A stretch of 64,000 nucleotides of DNA from Aeoliella mucimassa. GTDB taxonomy: Bacteria > Planctomycetota > Planctomycetia > Pirellulales > Lacipirellulaceae. The translations under genes and the position numbers were made by a program. The notes under the pieces are model-generated. The model was not told the origin of the DNA. It saw nothing but the letters and a program-made list of their open reading frames with translations, and did no database searches. The stretch is from the NCBI RefSeq assembly GCF_007748035.1, contig NZ_CP036278.1, positions 3,968,001 to 4,032,000 on the forward strand. Direction: 5' to 3'. Shown here one piece after another: positions 58,801-64,000 of this stretch (the first letter of the stretch is position 1; every line of letters begins with the position of its first letter).

Positions 58801-59300
58801 GCATCGTCGTGAACGACGCCATCGTGCTGGTCGACTTCGCCAACCAGGCTCGCAAGCGCGGGCTTTCGGTTCGCCAGTCGCTGGTCGAAGCAGGTGTCAA
58901 TCGATTGCGTCCGGTGCTGCTGACTACCGTCACTACGTGCGGCGGGTTGTTGCCGCTGATGCTCAACATCTCCGGCGGCGCAGAGTTCTGGCAACCATTG
59001 ACCGGAGCGATCGTGTTCGGGCTGATGTTCGCGACCATTCTCACGCTGCTGGTGATTCCGTGTGCGTACTACTTCTCGTATAAGTTCCCCGCGTGGATGC
59101 AATGCATGATCGTTGTGCTGCCGCTCACTGCGATTGTCTGGCGCGTGCTCTACGGCATGGACAAGACGGACCTTCAGCGGATGCAACTTACCGTGTGGGA
59201 AGGCACTGGTACCGTACTGGCGATAGGACTCGTGTTGTGCGGGCTACTCGCCCTGAACGCCCTGCGGCAAGGCAAGTCGCTGGTCTGGAACGACTGCTAA
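55896..59300 (+). CDS. RND multidrug/heavy-metal-type efflux permease
   Basis: 1134 residues, slightly long for the family. It starts [20 protein letters not shown] and shows [40 protein letters not shown], the first helix cluster ([60 protein letters not shown] with the Asp that couples proton flow), and the second cluster ([60 protein letters not shown]). The AcrB/HAE1 or MdtB-type family is likely. It drives export by proton exchange. Substrate unknown. Its last 57 bases overlap the tail of a gene on the other strand. Confidence 0.93.
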   Translation: MKISNYAIDRPRIVTVLTLLVMLLAVFACLLTPVQRAPAISKAVILVAIPYPDSQPSEAENEIARKVEDALSELQSVDYLASTNMRGSSVTQIIFLDDVDPDDARREVKDLVDRIRNELPAGREVQPVITDIDFENMPLMLVSITAPDAVDDRTLKEIAEDVQEQLETVEGVANTQLFGGKEREIHVDVYPDRMVQYDVSLGQLRQALSDFHAEVPAGAFTTGEFDRQIRNESKLRSVDDIREAIVTSAEGRVIRVRDVAKVVDTHRKVLNLAQLNGQRSATIVVNKEADINTLGAADGVKQKVEDLRDQYPDLKFYTSRSASDEIWVMFRVLGSSAVFGAMLVLIILGWTMGLRISLLVLLAIPFSTAVGLVFLYATGIPISNMVVFSFILVLGMVVDGAIIVAENIHRHIERGEEPVHAAKVGIEEVGLPVIAADMTTIAAYLPMLLVPGIMGDFMGVMPKVVSVALVGSILVDHFIIPTLAARWYSRREPKANEAGAFAKLTATSEADESHEAARVRPNIGFFTRMYAWVLRESLQGITPLFIIIWCAIGVFGAGKLMTHLGFNFFPASDRGQFIVKYELPLGYSIEETLAASKVITDRLDDWKETGILVNYVTSVGSASAMATRVDDDPATGPEFGQVQVELVPPMDRTVHSREVMNYLRRNVELLPGMKMTIAEVQDGPPGGAKVSVRFTGKDVAQLGDIAKTTRDSLKQIPGTLDVKTDYRDDAPVLIIEPKPEVVGLAGLTEMQIARAVQTAIAGDTAVQITLDDEDINLRLQLAPEYQKHPEDLKRLLLTGPDGREASIGSLAKLNRDVDLFSVNRYERNRAVITNCDVDDSKQPAEVFGVLATEVLPAMGFRPVEGAEKTVEGYAKQFIGKAASDAEGVQAEFAGENDERDKNFGYLLNSMIIAVILIAAILVMQFNSFRQAVVVMCTVPLSFIGVILGMWATDSPFSLATFIGLVSLTGIVVNDAIVLVDFANQARKRGLSVRQSLVEAGVNRLRPVLLTTVTTCGGLLPLMLNISGGAEFWQPLTGAIVFGLMFATILTLLVIPCAYYFSYKFPAWMQCMIVVLPLTAIVWRVLYGMDKTDLQRMQLTVWEGTGTVLAIGLVLCGLLALNALRQGKSLVWNDC

Positions 59301-60203
59301 ACCGCTCACCACCCCGACCGGCGAATGACTATCCGGGCGATTGTTTCCCACTTCGGCCAACTCGATCGAGTGGGAATCTATTTCGCACAGCTCCGAAGCG
59401 ACGTTTTCCTCGGGATTTACGCGGTTTTCAGTCGCACACGAGGGAGAATCCTCCGTCGATAGATTCCCACGTGGGAAACTATTCTCAGCCTCCTCCACCG
59501 CCGGCGACGACGCATCGCAGGCTTCGGCTGGCTCTTCGGGAGCTTCGTCGGCGACCTCCAACGGTTCGCGTTCAGGCTCAGTCTCCTCGGGCTCCACAGT
59601 CTCCTCGGGCTCCAGATTGTTCGAAGCGGGCTCTTCGGAATCGGGCTCGTCGCAGTCCACTTCGCCCTCGTCCAACTCCTCGTTGTCCAACTCGCTAGCG
59701 TCCCATTCGCCATCTCCCCAGTCATCTAGCTCCCAATCGTCTACATCCGCACGGCAAGCCGACTCCTGCTGGCCGGCCGCATCGCGGATCAACTGGGCCA
59801 CCTGCTCGGCGATCGGCTGCCCGGTGAGTTGGATGATATCCGCATGCTTCACCAGATCGTGCGCTCGTTGGGCAAGTTGCTCGATATCGCTCGGCTGCAA
59901 CCGCTGCTGACGCCGCTCCTCGCGCCGCGCCCGCTCCAGGCGTTCCTCGCGTTCCAGCATCCAGGCGGCCGCCCGCCAGTGAGTCGCAGCGAACTTGCGC
60001 ATCGCATGCAGCGGGTTCAACTCATGTGCTACCCGCGCTTGCCGCAACCGCTGGTCGAACCCCTCGTCGGCCCGGCGCTCGTTCACAATCGTTTTGCGGC
60101 TACACCCCACGTAGCTGGCAATCCGCTGGTAGCTCATCCCGGCGGTCAGCAACGTGCAAATTTCCCGTTTTTTGGTCTCATCCAGCACTCGTACTCGTCC
60201 CAT
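59244..60203 (-). CDS. HTH-domain protein with long acidic tail
   Basis: 319 residues from ATG 60203 ([20 protein letters not shown]) with AAAGGA 7 bases before. The N-terminus has an HTH ([20 protein letters not shown]) of the resolvase/terminase-small-subunit style, then a basic helical part ([20 protein letters not shown]). From about residue 150 the protein becomes acidic and repetitive ([40 protein letters not shown]). The final 60 residues are read through AATAGATTCCCAC-type motifs and end inside the pump gene. It may be a DNA-binding regulator or a phage-derived protein; no partner gene is adjacent. Confidence 0.65.
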   Translation of the reverse strand: MGRVRVLDETKKREICTLLTAGMSYQRIASYVGCSRKTIVNERRADEGFDQRLRQARVAHELNPLHAMRKFAATHWRAAAWMLEREERLERARREERRQQRLQPSDIEQLAQRAHDLVKHADIIQLTGQPIAEQVAQLIRDAAGQQESACRADVDDWELDDWGDGEWDASELDNEELDEGEVDCDEPDSEEPASNNLEPEETVEPEETEPEREPLEVADEAPEEPAEACDASSPAVEEAENSFPRGNLSTEDSPSCATENRVNPEENVASELCEIDSHSIELAEVGNNRPDSHSPVGVVSGLAVVPDQRLALPQGVQGE

Positions 60204-60523
60204 GGTTGGGTCCTTTCTTGCGACAACACTAACTATACATGCGAACACATGCGCACTAGTTGTTGTAGCAAGTCAGGTGGCCATTTCCTAGCAAAAAATG
60301 GACAGAGAATCGGGCAAGAATTCGCCGCAAGCGAAGTCGGCGGCGAGGCCCGGTAGTGGACACCCCGATGGAATTCAGCACACCTTTTTTTGGGGGACAG
60401 CATCGCTATCGAGCTTGGCATCTAGATAACGACACGATGTTCTCCCTCATCGGCAGAGAATAGGCTGTGATTTTGGTGGGTACCAACCTCACGGCCTCAT
60501 CGGTTCGGCGAGGAAACACACCA
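60204..60523. other. Intergenic region, no feature resolved
   Basis: 320 bases between the HTH gene and the small gene at 60524. It contains the HTH gene promoter region with ACATGCGAACACATGCG near the start, but no clear promoter or operator. Nothing coding was supported. Confidence 0.4.
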
Positions 60524-60808
60524 TTAGTCCTCGATGACTGTTCCATCATCGTGAACTGTTTTCCCGCCAGAGTACTTTCCCATGTTGTCGTAAACGTTAT
60601 CGAAGGTTTGCTGTAGCGATCCGGCAGAATCGTAGATTTCACCATGAACTCTAGCGATACCTCGTGCCGCTCTGTACTCTGCCGAGTCAATCAACTTTAC
60701 TCCGTCTCCGAAGTACATATCGTAATTGATTTGCTGTTCTTCGACCACACTACCACGGGATGACTTAGCAGTAAGCAGCACCACGCTTGCTGGTCTGTTC
60801 TTAGGCAT
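60524..60808 (-). CDS. Small protein downstream of toxin-tail remnant, possible immunity protein
   Basis: 94 residues from ATG 60808 with GAGGTG before it (MPKNRPASVVLLTAKSSRGS). The middle (INYDMYFGDGVKLIDSAEYR, IARVHGEIYDSAGSLQQTFD) is well-formed but unrecognised. It starts 17 bases after the end of the nuclease-toxin-like remnant, in the same direction, which is the usual place for an immunity gene of a polymorphic toxin. The assignment rests on position. Confidence 0.55.
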   Translation of the reverse strand: MPKNRPASVVLLTAKSSRGSVVEEQQINYDMYFGDGVKLIDSAEYRAARGIARVHGEIYDSAGSLQQTFDNVYDNMGKYSGGKTVHDDGTVIED

Positions 60809-60825
60809 AGTTTTCACCTCTACTA

Positions 60826-61229
60826 TTAATAACCAGACTCACGGACGGCCTGCTCGAAATCAGATAGGTACTTACTGAACTTGCCGCCTTCGTCATTATT
60901 AAAGAAGTCCTGCGGGTCTGTCATGATTCTTCTTGTCAACATCTCTGAAGTGGCCTGCACCCTTTGAGCGGGCATACTTACCGCCTTTCCACTTATCGAG
61001 TGCAGAATGACACTTTTCGTGTAGCTTACGTGGTATTTGCTTTAGCGTTTGGTCGACCGCACCTCCTAAGTACTTCGGGAACAGATGATGTCGCGGCCAC
61101 TTTCCACTGATATTCGTTGGGGCTTTCACCTTCGGCAGCATCATCCACCGCCGCGAGAATAAGGCTAGCGTGCTGGCCTTTTGGTTGCTTCTTGGGTTCC
61201 CAGTTTACATGATCAGCCAGATTGGCCAC
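60826..61229 (-). pseudogene. Polymorphic-toxin C-terminal nuclease domain, frameshifted remnant
   Basis: Starting near 61229 (GTG; NLADHVNWEPKKQPKGQHAS) the reading shifts near 61115 to KAPTNISGKWPRHHLFPKYL, GGAVDQTLKQIPRKLHEKCH, ALDKWKGGKYARSKGAGHF and again near 60925 to MTDPQDFFNNDEGGKFSKYL, SDFEQAVRESGY with a stop at 60826-60828. The RHHLFPK-x-LGG and LHEKCHSALD pattern resembles HNH/treble-clef-like nuclease tails of polymorphic toxins. The 5' part of any large toxin gene is missing. Two frame changes imply decay or assembly error. Confidence 0.55.
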
Positions 61230-61253
61230 ACCAGCAGCTTTGATGGAATTGTG

Positions 61254-61829
61254 TTACAGCGGAATACTGCTAAGAAACGGCGAGCCGTTCCGCGCGCGGT
61301 CGTCGTTGATCAGCAGGTACTCTTCCGCGCACTTTTCGCACCGGCGAAACTCCGCGTCTTCGATCGCGGCGGTCCGCTTGGCGACAGGTGCCAGATCGAC
61401 CGCGTAGAAATTCGCGATCACCGGAAAGAAGTTTCCGTAGCGGTGGTAGCTGGCGGGACCGTTCCACAGATCGCGGACCGGCTGATCGCCGCGGGCGTAG
61501 GTGTTGACCGTGATCAGGCGATCGCCCACGCGGAGCTCTGGAAAACGGTCGAGAATCACCTTGGCCGCGGTCTTGTCGAACTCGAGCACCACCGAGCAAT
61601 CGAGCTCGTCGCTGTAGGCACTCACCCGCAAGGGAACCCGCGACAGCACGACCGCCGCCCGCGAGTCGCCAAACGAAAGATGCTCGTCGATGATCTCGAT
61701 GAACTGCCGGCGTCGCCCCAGCAAGCGGCTCAGCAAACCCTCGGGATGCATCCGCTGCAATCGCGTGCGATCGAGTTTCAGTTCGAGCGGATCGCTCGCA
61801 AACGTGTTGTTATCGTGGTATCGCGACAT
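61254..61829 (-). CDS. Conserved planctomycete-type hypothetical protein
   Basis: 191 residues, ATG 61829 with GAAAGGAAG before it. The central part (FIEIIDEHLSFGDSRAAVVL, SRVPLRVSAYSDELDCSVVL, FPELRVGDRLITVNTYARGD) is beta-rich. The C-terminal part carries a CxxC pair (FRRCEKCAEEYLLINDDRAR), suggesting metal binding. No signal peptide. I do not recognise the family. It is followed by the toxin-tail remnant and preceded by the thioredoxin-like gene. Confidence 0.7.
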   Translation of the reverse strand: MSRYHDNNTFASDPLELKLDRTRLQRMHPEGLLSRLLGRRRQFIEIIDEHLSFGDSRAAVVLSRVPLRVSAYSDELDCSVVLEFDKTAAKVILDRFPELRVGDRLITVNTYARGDQPVRDLWNGPASYHRYGNFFPVIANFYAVDLAPVAKRTAAIEDAEFRRCEKCAEEYLLINDDRARNGSPFLSSIPL

Positions 61830-61917
61830 CGTCGGCTTCCTTTCGATCGTCGGCCACCGCGAGCCAAGTCGATCGACCAGGGTTTACCATCGCCCCTGGG
61901 GGAAACGTCGATCGGGA

Positions 61918-63024
61918 TTACTCGTCGAGCAGTTCGGCAATGCGGGCCCGCATCAACTTATCGCCTTCGGCCCCCTGCCAGTTTAACTCACCGTACCACC
62001 AATAGCGAACGTAGCCTTGCTTGTCGATCAGATAGACGCTCGGCCACATCGAGTTGCCCCACGCGTCCCAGTTTTGCTTCTGGTTATCGGTAACGATCGG
62101 GAACTGCAGGTCGGCGTCGCGGGCGTTTTGGCGAACGCGGTCCACCTCGCGCTCCGACGACAGCTCCGGCGTATGCACCCCGAGCACCACTAGCCCCTGA
62201 TCGGCGAACGCCTGATGCCATTCCCGGTAAGCCGGCTGGTTGCGTTTGCAGTTGATACATTGAAACGCGTAGAAGTGCAGCGCGATCACTTTGCCTTCGA
62301 GCTGCTCGGCGGCCATCGGCGACGCATTGATCCAGTCTCCTTCACCGTAAAGCGGAGGGGCTTTGAACTTCACCCGCCCGAGCTTCGCGACGTCGATTCG
62401 CTTGCCGAGCAACTCCACCCACTTGGCTCGCTGCTCGGGGGAGATGACCGCCAGAATCTTCTTTTGCTCGTCGGTCTTCAGCGCCCGGGCTTTCTTGTCG
62501 AAGCTCGTCTGGGCTTCGGGCGAGGTCGACTCCGCCCGCAAATCGCTTAGTTTCTGCTCGGACTCTTCCATCGCCTGGCGAATCCTCTTGAGCTGGCCGT
62601 CGTTCAGATCGAGCTCCGCTGGCAGATCGTCGCCTAAGAAGGCTCGGGTGCCGAGGGTCCACCGCTCGATTTCCGCGATCCGCTGCAACTGCTCTGCGGA
62701 GAGCAGCTTTGCGAGCGTCTCTTTGGCTTTGGTGGTCGACTGCTCGATGGTCTGGGCGATGTGCTCAGCCGACTTGTTGCGCATCGACCACAACCCGGCG
62801 TCGAACCCGTCGTTCAATTCGGCGAGTGCTTGTTGCTGACTGCTGGTGAGCTTCAACTCGTCGAGCACCAGCGGATCGCGAATCAGAAACAGATAAGGGT
62901 GCGGAAACGACGTAACTGGCAACTGCCCGTTTGGATTCTGCTGCGCGCGAGCCGCGCAGCTGGCGAGCAACACGCAAGCGAATGCCAAGGTTTTAGTCAC
63001 CGCTTTGGGATAACAACTCTTCAC
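61918..63024 (-). CDS. Secreted thioredoxin-like (TlpA/redoxin) protein with helical N-domain
   Basis: 368 residues from GTG 63024, which has GGAGGA 9 bases before it; the open frame begins at 63144. Signal peptide (LAFACVLLASCAARAQ), then a helical domain (LKLTSSQQQALAELNDGFDA, SEQKLSDLRAESTSPEAQTS, ILAVISPEQRAKWVELLG) with LTxxQ-like spacing, then a redoxin domain: VIALHFYAFQCINCKRNQPA (active-site CINC), VVLGVHTPELSSEREVDRVR, WPSVYLIDKQGYVRYWWYGE. It probably reduces disulfides or acts in metal handling in the periplasm. The combination is common in planctomycetes. Confidence 0.86.
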   Translation of the reverse strand: MKSCYPKAVTKTLAFACVLLASCAARAQQNPNGQLPVTSFPHPYLFLIRDPLVLDELKLTSSQQQALAELNDGFDAGLWSMRNKSAEHIAQTIEQSTTKAKETLAKLLSAEQLQRIAEIERWTLGTRAFLGDDLPAELDLNDGQLKRIRQAMEESEQKLSDLRAESTSPEAQTSFDKKARALKTDEQKKILAVISPEQRAKWVELLGKRIDVAKLGRVKFKAPPLYGEGDWINASPMAAEQLEGKVIALHFYAFQCINCKRNQPAYREWHQAFADQGLVVLGVHTPELSSEREVDRVRQNARDADLQFPIVTDNQKQNWDAWGNSMWPSVYLIDKQGYVRYWWYGELNWQGAEGDKLMRARIAELLDE

Positions 63025-63149
63025 GACGATAGTCCTCCGTTGGGGTCTCCTCAGTCTACGCGGCTGCGAAACCCCAGGCAACAATCGCGCGGCGGCCGAG
63101 AGCGACAAGTCGCCGAGTTGTGTAGGCTCCTTCACCAAACCCATAGAAA

Positions 63150-63182
63150 AAGCCCCGCTAGTCGTCGCGACTAGCGGGGCTT
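63150..63182 (-). terminator. Strong terminator of the last PEP-CTERM gene
   Basis: A perfect 15-bp stem (AAGCCCCGCTAGTCG / CGACTAGCGGGGCTT) with a 3-base loop, followed on the minus strand by a T-run (TTTTTC), 38 bases past the stop of the gene ending at 63221. It is among the clearest terminators in the window. Confidence 0.92.
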
Positions 63183-63220
63183 GTGGATGGTTTTAAGCAA
63201 CGAGTGCGCGGGGACCCTCG

Positions 63221-63838
63221 TTAGCGACGACGCGCGGCAAAGGCAACCGCACCCAATCCGCCGACCAGCAGCAGCACCGTGCTTGGCTCGGGAACGTAGG
63301 TGTAGGTGACTTCGAACGTGCCGGCTGCCAGGCCGAGCGTGTTGCCTTCGAATCCGGTAGGAGTCACATTAGCTGTACCGGTGTATTCGAGCAACGAGGT
63401 GCCAGTGCCGATTGCCCAAGCGGTGTTGAACGAAGGACCGCCAGCAACGCCGGCTACTTCGAAGGGTAGCAAGAGTGGGCCAGGTCCCCCGCCGCCGCCG
63501 ATACCATTGCCGCCGCCGCCGAAGGCTTGCGAGTCCCAGTACAGGGTGCCGCCGACGCTGCCGGAGAGGCTCCCGCCGGTGGTGGTAGTGCCTTCGAGCA
63601 GGTAGTCCATGTCGAAGTCGACCACGACGCTCGTCAGCGCACCAAGCGCGGGATCAAACTGATCGACATCAACACTCAGACTGAACGGCACCCCATTCAG
63701 CGCGGTGTCGGAAGGGCCCGCCAGGGTTTGTGGGGAGATAGTGTAAGACTGCGTTAGCTCGAAAGCACTCGCAGGAACGGCCGCCAGGGCCAGCAGGCCA
63801 GCGACAAGCGCCAGCACAGGACGGAAACTCCAACTCAT
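63221..63838 (-). CDS. Secreted PEP-CTERM protein
   Basis: 205 residues, ATG 63838 with GAGGTG before it. Signal peptide (PVLALVAGLLALAAVPASA), a beta-rich body (FELTQSYTISPQTLAGPSDT) with a Gly-rich loop (FGGGGNGIGGGGGPGPLLLP), and a C-terminal VPEPSTVLLLVGGLGAVAFA plus AARRR sorting tail. It has no dockerin. Function unknown. The gene stands alone before a strong terminator; the 160 bases upstream hold its promoter and nothing else I could see. Confidence 0.85.
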   Translation of the reverse strand: MSWSFRPVLALVAGLLALAAVPASAFELTQSYTISPQTLAGPSDTALNGVPFSLSVDVDQFDPALGALTSVVVDFDMDYLLEGTTTTGGSLSGSVGGTLYWDSQAFGGGGNGIGGGGGPGPLLLPFEVAGVAGGPSFNTAWAIGTGTSLLEYTGTANVTPTGFEGNTLGLAAGTFEVTYTYVPEPSTVLLLVGGLGAVAFAARRR

Positions 63839-64000
63839 TGGATCACACCTCTAAAGAAAGCACGTTGCAAACATAAATCTGGTTCCGCCAAGCACCAGCC
63901 AGTACTCATTTATACCTACGGAATGCCGGCGGTTACCAAGTTTTATATTTTTTATTTACTTTCTACCGAGCGGGGTGTTTTCGCTTGAAATGGGGAGCGG

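Noticed and set aside
50250-60250. 13-base string ACATGCGAACACA shared upstream of the genes starting at 50227 and 60203
   Set aside because: Opposite orientation relative to the genes, and a match of this length is expected by chance in a window of this size.

Overview
The window comes from a GC-rich planctomycete, most likely order Pirellulales. The signs are numerous secreted proteins ending in PEP-CTERM sorting tails preceded by dockerin-like repeats (DFNGDGxVxLADYTxWRDN), DUF1559 pseudopilin-like proteins, a giant exoprotein with a planctomycete-style N-terminal ETR-x-L motif, Rhodopirellula-type sigma factors and a Ser/Thr kinase with a zinc-ribbon N-terminus. No rRNA or complete tRNA gene was seen.

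Layout. (1) 1-12.2 kb: a defence island with a complete type I-C CRISPR-Cas locus in the order cas3, small unknown gene, cas5c, cas8c, cas7c, cas4, cas1, cas2, leader, then an array of 15 repeats and 14 spacers. An IS630-type element sits 2 bp after the last repeat. (2) 12.9-21.1 kb: a very large CotH/lamin-tail/dockerin exoprotein, a Cys-repeat secreted protein, a TolC/NodT lipoprotein, an orphan CRISPR-like repeat of a different class, and an IS903-group element with a 9-bp target duplication. (3) 21.1-38.9 kb: a cluster of PEP-CTERM/dockerin proteins, two DUF1559 proteins, a double-domain alpha-L-fucosidase, an ECF-type sigma/FecR-like anti-sigma pair, a Ser/Thr kinase and a second sigma factor. 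It looks like a regulated exoprotein and fucan-type glycan-use region. (4) 39.1-46.4 kb: a redox module (EtfB, EtfA, membrane Fe-S oxidoreductase, FAD amine oxidase-like protein) with an AraC/XylR-type regulator and an XRE-cupin regulator. (5) 46.6-49.4 kb: three neighbouring genes (FkbM methyltransferase, CbiX-like chelatase, secreted protein) all carrying frameshifts. (6) 49.5-64 kb: ImmA/IrrE-like protease, rimO, pgsA, CPBP protease, DUF167, an RND adaptor-permease pair, an acidic-tail HTH protein, a frameshifted polymorphic-toxin tail with a small linked gene, a conserved hypothetical, a thioredoxin-like protein and a final PEP-CTERM protein.

Most notable result. Between cas3 and the cas5c operon the minus strand carries one degenerate copy of the CRISPR repeat (3846-3875), followed by a spacer-length segment and then a terminator hairpin with a T-rich tail: the layout of a single-guide crRNA-like transcript. 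The first 15 guide bases match 13 of 15 bases of a site at 3945-3959. Both mismatches fall at guide positions 6 and 12, the bases flipped out in type I Cascade-crRNA. The site has a 5' TTC, the type I-C PAM, and it overlaps the -10 of a good sigma70-type promoter (TTGAAC-16-TATGAT) that would drive the small gene and the whole cas5c-cas2 operon. This predicts that Cascade represses its own operon through a dedicated guide (CreR-type), or a CreTA-like arrangement if the 78-residue first gene is toxic.
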